Below, one piece after another: positions 19,150 to 31,102 of a stretch of DNA of 64,000 nt; position 1 is the first letter of the stretch; each line of letters starts with the position of its first letter. Under the pieces are notes generated by a model. That model was not told the DNA's origin and searched no databases. It was given only the letters and a program-made list of their open reading frames with translations. A program made the position numbers and the translations under genes. Source of the stretch: Phoronis australis (Eukaryota; Phoronida; Phoronidae); assembly GCA_002633005.1 (NCBI GenBank), contig NMRA01000611.1:32674-96673 (forward strand), in the 5' to 3' direction.

Positions 19150-19268
19150 TTTCATGAATATTCATGAACTATTCATGAACTATTCATGAATAAGTTCATG
19201 AATGTTCATGAAATACAAATGAGACAATTCATGACCTAAAGTTCATGAACTCAAAAGTTCATGAACTA
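19150..19268. repeat. Cluster of TTCATGAA palindromes
   Basis: About ten copies of the 8-bp palindrome TTCATGAA or one-base variants in about 120 bases, several joined as ATTCATGAACTATTCATGAA. It looks like a binding-site array or a degenerate satellite. Confidence 0.8.
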
Positions 19269-19369
19269 AGTAACATTACTATGCGTGGCTTCCACCAGGC
19301 ACAGTCCCTGGCAGTTTTAAAACAAAAGTTAATTTACATATTCAAAGTTTGCAATAAAATGTAACATCT

Positions 19370-19795
19370 TCAATGAGTCTTTCTCCAAAGAACCTTCTGA
19401 TGGTTGAGAATCCGTTCATTTATTTCCTTCTTGTTAGTCGAAGGAAATCTATCCATGGCAGGGGTGACAAGTTGGGTTAGTTTAACTGGATCCAGTGGTG
19501 GTCGAGGACCCTGGGGACCACTGCTGATGCTCTTTTTGCCCAACAGAGAAGAGTTAATGATCTCCTCTGTGCTGAACAATAACCTGAGCAAATGGTCAAC
19601 TGCTCCCTTGACTGACGAGACATGACGGAGATCATGGGTCTCCACAGTCAAAGGAGCAGTTTCAACTATGGCTCAATCTTTAGACAAGTCTTTTCTACTC
19701 TCTACCTTGTCCACTCTTCTCTTTAGTCTCTTAACTTCTTTACGGAGGTTTTTGACTGCTTCAACAAGTTCATGGTCCTGACTGCAAAATGAAAA
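19370..19795 (-). pseudogene. BEN-domain protein fragment
   Basis: After an acceptor-like TTTGCAG (about 19790) the frame reads a coiled coil (HELVEAVKNLRKEVKRLKRR, VDKVESRKD), meets a TGA, then continues in the same frame through HDLRHVSSVKGAVDHLLRLL, STEEIINSSLLGKK and PPLDPVKLTQLVTPAMDRFP to about 19370. The second part has the BEN pattern (helix, FS-EE, S-L-G, LDP-KL, FP). BEN domains bind DNA and occur in chromatin factors, viruses and transposon-linked genes. One stop in frame: a relic, or a read error in a live exon. Confidence 0.6.
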
Positions 19796-20523
19796 TTCAT
19801 TTCCAAAAAATTATCTCAACAGATAGTTTTGCAAAAGCACATATAAATACTTCATGTTGAATTCAGCCAACCCTTCCCTATTTCAGCGGACTACTTATGT
19901 CAAATAACTAAAAATTGCCTTACTCCTTTGGTGCTACAGTGGTTCTCATTGATTATCTGCTCCCAAGAAATTTCCGAACTTTGCACGTGAATACTTTCGT
20001 ATTTTAGACTGTTCGTCCAGATGTACGTTTTCAAACATGTGCAGCTCTTGTGCAGTTCATAACCAAAATGCTGAATGTAATATTTCGTCGAGATCACGGA
20101 TATACATTCACACCAGTGTCTAACTCCTTTAATTGCCAATGGCTTCTCTTGAAGCCAAATGATATCCCATCCTCGTCGCCAATTGCTGTGTTTCTGACTT
20201 TTCAAGAAACAAACAACAACACGAGTTCAGAAGACTAATTCTAATTCTGAACTACTTAAAACAGAAAATTACCTACAGTGCTCTAAATACACACTTTTTG
20301 AGGTGTTGACAAGGGCTGATCCTGCAAGGCGGCTGGCTGAACGTTTGCCTGACTATCTTTCAACAAACTGAAGCACTTCGTCAACGGTGGGTGCTATTTT
20401 ATAGTAGATCTTCAACTTTATTCTTACTCAAATAGCACTACAGAGTCACACATGTTGATCAAAGCAGAGCACACAGTACTAAAGTTATATTATCAATAAC
20501 GGCCAAGTCATTGTTCGCACTAC
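19796..20523. other. No gene recognised
   Basis: Downstream side of the DDE_4-type transposase relic; probably its untranslated or lost 3' part. No frame with similarity found. Confidence 0.35.
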
Positions 20524-20960
20524 TTAAATAGTCGATGGGAATCGTACTTTTGATAATATTGTGTATTTACCAATCATCCTCTCAACAAGATGGGCAATTT
20601 TCCTCATACTTTACAGTTCAAGCAGTGATAATTGGACCTTCCCTTTTGTGAAAGGGGGTATCTTAACTTCAGCACCCAGATGCTTTCTTAGGAAATCACT
20701 ATTCAGTGTTAAGTGTTTGTCTGGCACTCTTCCACCCCTGCCTTCTGACAAATATGAAATTAAACCTTGTGTGATACATTGTCAGATATATGACAGTGTT
20801 ATTGTGCATATACCGGTAGTTAGACCACGTCTCCGCACGTGCACACAAGTTCGATGGATATTCAATAAATAACTGAAAGCAGTCAGTAAAGACATAGACT
20901 TTCAAGCCAAGACGTCTACGGAATTCAGTGGGCATTATTTTCTTCAGTTCTTCTCTTTCT
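20524..20960 (-). pseudogene. IS4EU/DDE_Tnp_4-type transposase, C-terminal exon, broken
   Basis: Begins after an acceptor-like ATGCCTAG and reads REELKKIMPTEFRRRLGLKV, VFTDCFQLFIEYPSNLCARA, ETWSNY and NNTVIYLTMYHT. One-base shift near 20770 leads to GLISYLSEGRGGRVPDKHLT, FLRKHLGAEVKIPPFTKGK, a TAA, then HLVERMIGKYTILSKV. These are the core blocks of the DDE_4 transposases, with D of FTDCF and E of VERMIG as catalytic positions. One frameshift and one stop make it a dead copy. The 5' exon (usually zinc-finger bearing) was not found. Confidence 0.7.
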
Positions 20961-21965
20961 AGGCATGTAATAATTGAATGTTATATGATGTACTGTACAT
21001 GTATCACTTGGCTAAAAATCTTAGAAGCATTCCTTGTAGAAATAACAAAAAAGTAGCCAAGTTTCTGGAAACTTATGTTTTGTCTCAGTTTGTGCAGAAC
21101 CAGGATGACCTTATGAAGTTTTGTCATGAATGTTTTTGATGACGACTGAACAGTCTCTCAAGAGATTGCACAAGGCAGTCAGTATACCAAACGTGAGTCC
21201 AGTAAAATACTTGCACTTAACTTCATTGTGATCACCGCAAAATCTTGAGCTCTCTGTGGGTTAATCTTTGTACCCTCTGTTTGCGAGCCAGAACCTTCGC
21301 CGTTCCTGGTCAACTTTGAATGAATTCTCCCTTGTAAAACCTAATCATTGGAAGGGAATGGAAGGATATCTTCACTTTACCGTCACTGCTATTTGTACAG
21401 CCACGATCCTAACACGAATATACCATTTCACAAGATTTATTCTTAAAACACTTCTTGCTCAGAACATACGCGAAAAGGACGCGCTTGCTTACACCACCAG
21501 AACAACCAGGTTCGCCACGTGCAAGTCGAGGTCAGCCACATGTGACCTGAAAGTCAATGGTATCATTAACTGGCCTATTTATTACCATATCGGTCATTTT
21601 CACGTAAAGCACCAAATAACGGTAAATATATAATCTAAAAATAAAGATTGGATTTTACTTTTAAGTATACATCTAAGTTAACTTTGTGAATTAGTGTAAA
21701 GTCGTGGGGATGGGTGTGGACCCGCGAGTTTACGGTAGTTCTATAGAAATTACCGAAGAAAAAAAAGGAATGAGCCCCGGGTACTGGTTTCACCATGTAA
21801 GTTTTGAATGACTATTGAGACAACATTCAGATAAATTATACAAGTTTCAAAACTTTGTGCAAATGGCCATTATATGGTGTAGAATAAGTAGAACGCTCTG
21901 CCTGAGATGACATCAATAATCACACTCATACAAGTATATGCGGGTGCTAATATGGACACCCAAAA
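20961..21965. other. No gene recognised
   Basis: A plus-strand open stretch (21268-21633) has no similarity I recognise and no motif. Probably flank between two transposase relics. Confidence 0.35.
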
Positions 21966-23260
21966 TTATGGATGCTGGAATAAATGAGCACATAATGCAT
22001 CATGTTGACGCCTGGCGATGTCATTTCTGTTGAATACTTGTTGGTGATGGACAGGTGGATTGGCTTGGTTGTTGTCCGCCTGCTGAGGAACATCTTGCTC
22101 ACCATGTGTTTCACAGATGTGTATTATCACACATGCTTGAACAACAGTTGGCACGGCACTAACATCGTGTTCTAATGTCTTGTAAAGACATCTCCATCTC
22201 ATCTTTAATCGGCCAAAAGCATTTTCAATGCACATTCTTGCACTGCTCAGTCAAAAGTTTAAATTGTTTCTAGCACAATCGTTAGGACGAGTTTAGCCCT
22301 TCATCAACCATGGGAGGAGTGGGTAAGCAGGATCTCCAATGATAAACAAACCAATTGGTGTTCCGTTATATCTTACCATGTCCACAGGAAGTAGGGTACC
22401 TGCTTCTCCAGCCTCAAAAATCTGTGAGTTCCGCAGAACTCTAGCGTCATGCACAGGCCATCCAACTTCAATGTCATAAAACCGATAACGATGGTCACAG
22501 ACTGCTTGCGTGACAACAGAATAACATGATTTGCGATTGTAATAATCCGTACGATTCTCACGAGGTGCCACAATAGGAATGTGGGTCCCATCAATTGCGC
22601 CGACGCACTTTGGAAAACCCCACAAGTCTCTGAATCCTTGGGCTATCTCTAGAAATTCCTCACGACTCTGACCCCTCAGGTACACAGGAGCCAGTACCTG
22701 CATTAAGGCAACAGCAAAGTTGTACAACAAGTTGCACGATGTTGACAACCCAATGCCAAACAGTTCTTGAACGATCCGATATGAGCACCCAGAAGCAAGC
22801 TTGAAGATGGCCACAGTTACCCTTTTTTCAACACTGATAAGCTGGAAGACAAATGTCAGTTACTTAGTATGAAATAAGGTTGATATTAAATTTGGTGTGT
22901 TAATTGTTGCGCAACCAACAATGCATGACTCAAAACTTTTGCAAATCCAACAAAATGTTTTCATGTAATGTTATGTACAAATTCAATAGTTATGAAACCA
23001 AAATGGGTGTGACCACACGACAAAACACTACTCTTCGGGCATAGTAGGCTATCACTTTTTGTTGTGATATTTCAAAACGTAATTCCGAAAATGTCCCATT
23101 AAACTTATCATACGAAAATTGGTTATCTATTTATCTAGATAAGGTTGCAGGGCTTCAGTCATGCTTTGAAACGTAGCACGTGACATTCTGAAATGTCTCT
23201 TCCATTCATCATCATCTGCAGTTTGCCACAAACCATCGTACCACGACTAGCTTCTAAGAG
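21966..23260 (-). pseudogene. PIF/Harbinger transposase, broken
   Basis: N-terminal piece at about 23260-23135 (DDDEWKRHFRMSRATFQSMT, ALQPYLDK) ending in a stop. Then, after a splice acceptor-like CTTCCAG at about 22842, SVEKRVTVAIFKLASGCSYR, the helix region, GAIDGTHIPIVAPREN, YYNRKSCYSVVTQAVCDHRY, GDPAYPLLPWL and, past two in-frame stops (22300-22250), MCIENAFGRLKMRWRCLYK. The catalytic D, D and E are all present, and the stops fall between the second D and the E. The family cuts at TWA sites with a partner Myb-like protein, which is not seen here. Dead copy. Confidence 0.8.
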
Positions 23261-23455
23261 TGGCCTCAATGGTTCTACAAAAGACATTACACCATTATTT
23301 ACTTAATTCACTAACAGCAAATCATTATGTTTTCTTGACCAAAATCAGAACTTCATTGTCTTGGACCCACATATTCGCTATCGAGCATTAATGGCCACTG
23401 AATCTTCTGTCGTGTGGCGTGAAGAGAACATCAGATACTGTCCTGTGACCAATCA
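23261..23455. other. No gene recognised
   Basis: Short spacer between the Harbinger relic and the gag zinc knuckle. Confidence 0.35.
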
Positions 23456-24176
23456 ACATGATTTTGTTTCTTCTCCGGGCAGTCTTTAGCCCAATGAAAC
23501 ATAGAATTGCAGATCCTGCAGGATGTTCTTCGGCCATATTTGTTTAATGGGTTCGTTCCCCTCTTTGCCATATCTGTTTTGGCTGTCTGTGGAGCTCTCC
23601 GCCACTTCCCATAGAGGACCTCCTCTTTTATCGCAATGCCCTCTGATGCCTCACTTTTAACATTATGTTCCGAAAATTCGTCGAAGTGCCGATTTCATGC
23701 TTTCATACGTTAAGTCCGTACACGCCGTCAGTGTCATTTGTTTTTCTGTTTTGCTCAGATTTGCCCCATCCAGAAGCTTGAATGCAAGAACAGCATCCGG
23801 CAAAAACATGTCATATTTGTGACACTTCTTACTTAAGGAGTCAGTCACAAATAAAATCACTAATTGGCTGACCGTCCTTACGCGTACAGATGTCAAAATT
23901 TTTGTATGCCTCATAAGCATAGTCCTTGCACTCCTTAAGGTAGACCTTATCTAGTTCTTCCGCTAGTGTTATTAGACCATCCTTTTTCTCTAGGTCCTTG
24001 GCCTCCAGTTGCAGTGCAGTTTCCCGTGCTCTCCCTGTGAGAGTTAAACTCACCGCTAGGCCGTGTTTTTCACATGGTAAATCAGTTACCCTCTTCCACA
24101 GTTCTATCTCTTGCTCCCATTCCTGATAGTTTTCCCCAAACCTAGGTAGGTTCTTGTAGCTAACGGTTGAAGACAT
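23456..24176 (-). pseudogene. LTR-retrotransposon gag with CCHC knuckle, broken
   Basis: ATG at 24176: MSSTVSYKNLPRFGENYQEW, then ALQLEAKDLEKKDGL and EECKDYAYEAYKNFD-type capsid helices. A stop or shift near 23850 follows, then DMFLPDAVLAFKLLDGANLS and SMKSALRRIF. In another frame come KEEVLYGKWRRAP, NPLNKYGRR and the knuckle CRICNSMFHWAKDC (CX2CX4HX4C). I take this as the gag of an LTR element of a kind common in marine invertebrates; the Copia or Gypsy assignment is open. No pol follows. Confidence 0.7.
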
Positions 24177-24497
24177 TTCAACCTTGCTCTACTACCATGT
24201 AAAGTCGTGAGTAAAACAAAGATTGTGCCCAGTTTGCTGTCGAACTAAAAGTGTATTGATATCAACAAATAACAGAATATATACAGAACTATAGGAAGTC
24301 ATTAGGTTCTTGGAATATATGACTCATACAGTACTGACAACTACAAAACAGGAACCAGTAAAGCATAAACAACAACAGGATAGAATATTATGTAACTACA
24401 GGATATAAACACATTCCAGTATAGTAATTAATTAGCACACCGGATATTCATTTTTGAAGAAGTTGTAGCCATTTTAATTTTGAAACTCCCGTCTTTA

Positions 24498-25320
24498 CTA
24501 TTTTTCTGATAACAGCAGACACCTCATTAACGGTACAGACATGGGAATGTTTCTTTGGTGCAATGATCTTATGTATGTTCCTGGTTCAATCATAAGCTCT
24601 CTGCCGCTATAGGAGCACCTGACGTCAACCACGCTGTCTGTGGTCATACCATTAGGTGATGCTGCTAAGAAATTGTACTTCTTGTCGATCACTAATCCTG
24701 ATGGTCTCACCTTCATCTTGAACAGCTGCAAATACATGACGTTTAAAAATGACACTTTAAGCAATAATTTTACTAATATTTAAGGGGAATCGACACAGTT
24801 TGCAAAAAAGTCGCAAAGCAGTCATTGTTTTGCGACATCAACTAAGTTATAAAACATTTGAATAATGTTGTTAAGACTTCTTAATGTGAAAAATCCATAT
24901 TTTGTGATTAGTTTTCGTTATTATAGCATTAACGTTTCATTTTTATGAGAGTGGGCACAAACACAAGTGTAGAAAACATTGTCTCTTAGATAGTTGTAAA
25001 ACAAAAAATTCTTTACGACGGTGTCCATAAACCTCGACATGATTATTTTTGAATTGTTCTAAGAGATGAATCTAGAATACCCTGTACGTTTACTGACATT
25101 GAGTCTACAGAAGCTTATTTTCTGAAAACAGCTAAGAGACTCTCACACTTACGTTTTCAAACTGTTCGATCTTTTCATATGTCAAACCATGTGATGTTTT
25201 CGTAGTGTTGATGGGGTTACACATAACCAAGGATTTGCAGATTTTTGCCTTGTTGCGACGTGCCGTCAAAGAACATATTTCCCCGAGCCTTGATGCAGCA
25301 GGTGCCACTCGTGTTCATTA
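24498..25320 (-). pseudogene. YqaJ exonuclease-domain fragment in two exons
   Basis: Exon piece 25320-25153 reads ASRLGEICSLTARRNKAKIC, SLVMCNPINTTKTSHGLTY and EKIEQFEN, ending at donor AAC|GTAAGT. The next exon starts at 24725 after TTTGCAG and joins in phase: LFKMKVRPSGLVIDKKYNFL, AASPNGMTTDSVVDVRCSYS, then a tail to 24498. This is the YqaJ core, but the usual ASPDG and EVKC active-site residues read ASPNG and DVRC, so metal binding is probably lost. Likely a second relic of the SWIM-YqaJ family whose front half is at 17941-18790, in the wrong order for one gene. Confidence 0.7.
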
Positions 25321-26695
25321 AACCACAGTTGACAACTAGACTATTTCTTAATCTTGGACTTAATAGAGGCTGCCTTATCCTTAGTCACTTGAAAGTAATA
25401 GAAACCTAAACTAAACTGCTAAATGCAGGTTTACAAGTTAGCATTCCTGGTAACAAATTTAAATCCGTCCCCTTTTTTAATGTACAAATGCTGTTTTACG
25501 TGTCTCATGCAACTTCGCCAAAGTTGATTATGCATAAGTCGAAATATCATCAAAATTGAAGTTAACCCAAAGTTTTACCCTCTCATGGGGCTGTGTGTCG
25601 AAATTCCCATGAGTTGGAGCAACATTGTTGCAGTCCGAGGACATAGGCGAAGTTGTGAGTATTTGTAAAATGTAACGATTGTTAAATTTAACGTAATTGT
25701 TACCGCAAAGAAAAAGTAGAAGATTACTCAAAATACAATTTCTTCAAAGTAATGTGTTAAAAACTATGACCTTAACTGCATTAAAAATCATCTGTTCTGT
25801 CAGTGGCCTCTTTAAATAACGGTGGTCTATACTGGCTGCCTGAAGATTAGTGGCTTCTTCCCGATATCTCGCTGCAATGTCGACTTTCTTTTTTTTTAAA
25901 GTAACGTTCAGTTGTGCTAGGCAGTTGAGACTGTTGGACACATTTGACTGCTAATTTAAAAGAAGAATGCTTTTCTTCTTACTGCTGATTCTGAATATTA
26001 GGCTTATTTGAAGAAATGATTGTAGTGAGAAATGAATTTGTAGATTGAATATTCTTACTTATTGTTCTGTGTTCATTGTCTAAAGCCTGGACATAATGCT
26101 AAATGCGGTTTCTAGGCTGAATTTTATAGTATTTCAATTTATTTTTGTGTGTTTTTTAATAAATTGGTAAAATTGTACTAGGTATATTCACATACTGCAC
26201 CTGTCCTGAATTTTTGACATAGGAGGGAGATGAATCTAGTTTATTTCTACTGTGCACAATATCCAGTTTCCAGTTACGTCACACTTTCTGATTGGGACTA
26301 TGTTTTTCTCCTTGAAATAATACACTCATAACTACTGTTTTATAAATAAGGCATGCAGTATGTTCCTTAACTTTGTTGTGTTTCGATAAATCTCATGTTA
26401 TTCAATTGAAAATACAATGTCAAGATGATGGGGTTTGTTTATTGCTGCGGAAATCTTATACAATAGCACATTTACTAGGTTCACATGGGTGACAAAAACG
26501 CTAGCGTTTCAGCCACACAGACAACCCGTCTGCCAAGGGGCAATTTTCCCCAGCAGTTTGTTTCCTCACCACTGGGGTCAGTTTTAAGTGAAAAGTGATG
26601 TCAAACACATTCACCCAGTGCCGTAAATTGATTGGTGTGACAATAGACGAAAGGCCTTCTACCGCTGCGCAGGTATGTCCTTTGAAGTAAGTGGT
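25321..26695. other. No gene recognised
   Basis: AT-rich non-coding DNA. A minus-strand open stretch at 25744-25941 has no recognised motif. Confidence 0.4.
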
Positions 26696-26805
26696 CTGGC
26701 TATAAGTGTTAGCGAAAACTCCAGTAGTTTTGGGATAACTCAAACCTCCAGCAAAGTACCAACTCTTCACATTACTGGAGTTTTTGCTGCTAGCGTTATA
26801 GCCAG
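26696..26805. repeat. 110-bp imperfect hairpin
   Basis: Left arm CTGGCTATAAGTGTTAGCGA.. and right arm (inverse) CTGGCTATAACGCTAGCAGC.. pair over about 33 bases each with an inner loop of about 45 bases. Foldback MITE remnant or structured RNA locus. Confidence 0.75.
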
Positions 26806-29450
26806 CGTGTGAACTGGGTATTTGATTTTGAATTGTTTGCACTTCCTTGCATGTTTAGCCACAGTCGTTCACTACATGAAGCTCAACATGCAGGTGAATT
26901 GGTAATGTTCATGGAAACAGAATCAGTATCTCAAATACACATTTCGCAACTCACTAATTCATGATTGCTATTACAAGTTGGAAGTCAGTAAGTCTATAAT
27001 GTGTACAGTCTAATCTATCTAAATCTTGTTATTGTTGATTTGTTTTTGATCATTATGTTAATAAAGAACTGTTTGCAAAATCAACCATGGTTTAGTTGTT
27101 AAATTATTTTCGTTACCGACAAATCAACAACATGTAAAGCATCTCAACATTAGCTTGTGTTATGAAATCTCGTACATGAGCTCGGGTGACTTTTGTTTCA
27201 AAGTGAAAAAACCTGCACCCTCTTTAGTTGTCACCTACTTTCTCACAAGTAATACTGTTTTGTGAACAATGAAATATGCAAGTGCTGAAGCAGGTTGACG
27301 TGAAGTTAATAAGTAGTAAGGCATGCTTGTAACTTTAGTATTGCAGAAGGAAAACACCTCACATCACTGACTAAACTTGGTTGTCCATCTTCTCAAGCGA
27401 AACAGTTTTACATCTCTGTGTTAATGCAGAACACGACGTGGAAAAATTGTGAGGAATGAACAACAAAAACTGAACAATACTAATAAAATGTGCTGTTCAA
27501 AAGTAGGGAAAAAGTTTCACAATTGGATCAAGTGCCCTCATGAAATCACTTTAATTTTCAATATTCAAATTTGAAACACTCATTTGAATGGACCTCTTTG
27601 CCCTACTTTTTCTTTCTTAGTCCAACAAAATTGACAATCATGGGGGGTAGCTATAGGATTGGTAACTCCACTGGGCCCCGCAGAAGTTATGCCACCGGAT
27701 GTACTGAATGTCATCTTTCCTTACTGGGACGATTCTTTGAAGATACTCGATTTGGCATAGTCTCGATGAGCGTTGAAGTTTCCCAAAATTCATGAACTTT
27801 CTAACATCTGTCTGGTTTCATTTCCAGTGCATTTTGAGTGGGTAAAAGCATGCCCTTGTTTGAATAGAAGTTTTTTGATTGTAGGATTTATCCGGGATAT
27901 TGGAAATTATTTTGGTCCTGACCAGTAATTTTTTTTTGTGGTAAAGGGTTAACTGTTTCTTGTGATTTGGTTTTATGAAGAGTGTAAAAGTTACATTTTG
28001 GTGTCTACATGTGTGGCGTAACTTTCAGTAATCTCGTTTGTAATCTTGGTCGCAATCTTTCAGTTCATGCTCAAATTGCGTGGCAGAACAAATCCCAGTG
28101 GAAATTTTCCCTTGTTGATCTCTACGACAAATGAAAAATGTGTTTCCTGATGCAAATACTTATTGGATTCAGTGGTTCACATGGACTGCCTCGTTGTCTG
28201 TAATTCCTGGTACTGTAGTTCTTCCAAGGTGAGAAAATAACATTTAAAGAGAAATGTCCATGGTCAGACTAAGAATTATGACCTGGCGAGTTTCATGACC
28301 TTTCCTTAATTAGTGCTACTGACTGCGTCAACTGGCATTCTTGTAAGTCTATATCGTGTAGACATGATTGACGCTTTCACTTCTGGGCAGCGATTTAATT
28401 GGGTTTAAGGGTCGAGTAGAAATTGAACAGCAGGAGGGCTTGCTCGTGGGTTAAAATGAAGTCACGACTCCTTTGAGATTAAATGGATTTTAAGAAATGT
28501 CAGGATTTTTCACATCCCATTACACTCAAAATCAACATTTCTGTGACATATACCCGTCTTCATACTCAGTCAGGTAAAATTCTTGACTTACTTTTTGATT
28601 TATTTCTTGAAAACCATGTTGGATGTCGAAATACAGGCTGAACTAAACCCTTAGGTAAAAACAATGAAAACTAGAGCAGCACAAGGTCAATCTTCATTGT
28701 CATCTTAAGAGCAGTGAAACCACATCACCCAAACCCAACCTCCCATAAAATATAGAGCTGCTAAGTTTATAATTAATTCTAGGGGGAAAGTTATCAAAAG
28801 TTTTTTCTGCTTACGGAGTTTAAAGAATATCAAAACGAAACCGTAACAGTTGCAACACTCGACTTTATGAAGAAACCCTCTTATAAACTGTGAAATAAAA
28901 ACACACAGGTCAGACTGGTGAAAAGGAGGAGAGGGTACAGCTCTTCCAGGTACTCGAACAATACCCAAATGTTTATAAAAAATATTCTGAAATTCCGCAA
29001 TTGTACAACAAAATTAATTTCTTTCTATATGGATGTCAAGAACTTAACTCAAACGAAAATAAGGTTTTATTTGAAATAGTATCAGAATTTCTTTACATTA
29101 AATCTCTTTGTGTGAGTGGATAGAATTTTATACATCTGTATGAAAATGAATTATTTTCATTCGTTGTCATATATCATTGTATTCTTAACATCAGTTTTTT
29201 TTATTTATGTATTCGTATATAATCCTTGTATATCGACTTCTTTGTATTATTTTTTACCTAGATCTAATGCCTCTTGGCACTTTCTGGGTTATGTATATTC
29301 ATTGTTTTCTGAAGATTTCGTAATAAACATTAAAAAAAGACTGGTGAAAATACCACTAATTTATTGCATAGCAAAAATTCAATTTGACAATAAGAAGAAA
29401 ACATCGACTTTCCTACACAGACTAAAAACATGCTAACACCATCACAGTGA
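26806..29450. other. No gene recognised
   Basis: AT-rich intergenic DNA. No frame with similarity, no clear repeat structure noticed. Confidence 0.4.
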
Positions 29451-29451
29451 A

Positions 29452-29497
29452 CTAGTATATATACATATACGTATACATATATATATATATATACGTA
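29452..29497. repeat. TA-rich microsatellite
   Basis: Alternating purine-pyrimidine run of TATATACATATACGTATACA type followed by (AT)n and ACGTAC. Confidence 0.85.
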
Positions 29498-30059
29498 CTC
29501 CATCTTCCCCAGTTACAAGTAATTCATCATCCCTTTCACATAAAAATAGCAATCGAGATTTTTATAATTTCTTAAAGCCTGACTTATGTGCAAATGATTG
29601 AAACTATGAAATATTGCTTCTGACATCTATATGTTACAGATCAAGCTGTTGACAGATAAGAATTTTTTTAATCTTCCTTTTTGCTGAAAATTATAAAAAA
29701 ATCACTTGTCTGCTTTATTGTGAATACCGGTAAAACAGTTGAAGAATTGCGATGGTAGAATCTTTCTAAATCAAATGCCACGATTCGATGGAACGAATTC
29801 AACTACAGTACTAAGCTACTTGAAGCCCAAAAATGTAACACATTATTCAACAAATTTGAAAAAAAAATTTACAGCAAACAAAAAATAAGAGCACCATTTA
29901 GTCAACATACATCTACCCTGGAAAGCACAGCCCACATACAAGTTTTACTCTGAGCAGTTTTCACACAAAATTAAGTATTTCATTTGCTTGAAATATTAGG
30001 AACACAAAAAGCAAACTGAAAGCACTTAAACCTGGCAATTTTGATTGTGCTCTCAATTA

Positions 30060-30163
30060 TCAAGGTCACTTAATACAATATTCTTTCTGTGAATTAAAAA
30101 TAGTTAAGAGTCACCTGATACAATATTCTCTCTGTGAATTAAAAATAATAATTAAGTACAGTA
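30060..30163. repeat. Tandem pair of about 50-bp units
   Basis: ACAATATTCTTTCTGTGAAT and ACAATATTCTCTCTGTGAAT, each followed by TAAAAATA, lie about 52 bases apart. A simple local duplication, possibly in the 3' UTR of the membrane-protein gene. Confidence 0.65.
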
Positions 30164-30511
30164 TGTTCCAAGAACACTCCATCCATAGGAGGATTTTTCA
30201 TTAAAAATAAGCCCAAGGTCTTTCATGCAAACATCTCAGAATACATACAAGTCTACTAAGAACGGTATTTTTTCTGTAAATCTCACTTAAAGCTTCATCG
30301 CTTTTTTATCAAACTCCCCAAGAGGGTGACTCTAAATCTACAGTACACACCACCATGACAAACTCAGTTCATATTAAGTACATCAAGGGAACATAAAAGG
30401 GAAACCAAAAAACACGTACACAATGCTCCAAAATACTGCGTGTAAAAGTCTTGTATAAATATGTAAATCTTAAACTGGCGTGGAAATGTAAATCCCAAAC
30501 ATGCTTACAGC

Positions 30512-30661
30512 CTGGTCAGCACGCCACCTGTTGGTCACATCACATGGCTCAGTGGACTAGAGTGTTTTAATACACAGTTAGCAGTCCTGTTTGGGGGAAA
30601 ATCTTTTCAGATTTATAGTCATAGGTCATGTGATGTGGCCAAAAGGTGGCGCGCTGACCAG
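30512..30661. mobile_element. 150-bp foldback element with inverted ends
   Basis: Ends are CTGGTCAGCACGCCACCTGT.. and the inverse of CTGGTCAGCGCGCCACCTTT.., about 35 bp with few mismatches, reaching CACATCACATG on both arms. The centre begins GGCTCAGTGGACTAGAG, which resembles a Pol III A box. Non-autonomous DNA element or tRNA-related foldback. Confidence 0.75.
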
Positions 30662-31015
30662 ATTAAAAATTTTGAGATAAAAACCTTTTGATAACAAGTA
30701 ACTTTATAAGCCCAGGGTTCTTCACTTCTGCGCTTATAGATTGGCCTGTTAACGAAAATTTTCCATTTTTACCAATAAATCTAACATGGGAGTATCATTG
30801 CTTTCACAACAAAGTCCCTAACATGGTAACTCAAAATATCAACACACATCACATCGGACAAAATTCAAGTAGCACGGGCAAGATAAGTACATGAGGGGCA
30901 CATAAATGGAAAATTAAAATTAATGAGTACACAATGTTTCAAAAATACTACATCCATAAGTTGATTATAAGTGAGCCTAATGTGCTTCAATTTTTTCATA
31001 ATTCTTACAGAATAA

Positions 31016-31102
31016 GAAATTTTCCATTTACAGACTGATGTGTAAGCACAGGCATTTAAGATGCTTTTGTGCTTGCACATTGGTCTGTAAATGGAAAATT
31101 TC
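31016..31102. repeat. 87-bp hairpin
   Basis: GAAATTTTCCATTTACAGAC..AAGCACA pairs with its inverse over about 38 bases with a loop of about 11. It could form a long stem in a transcript; it lies in the presumed 3' UTR of the membrane-protein gene. Confidence 0.8.

Noticed and set aside
21268-21633. 121-codon plus-strand open frame
   Set aside because: No motif, and it lies between transposase relics; no support as a gene.
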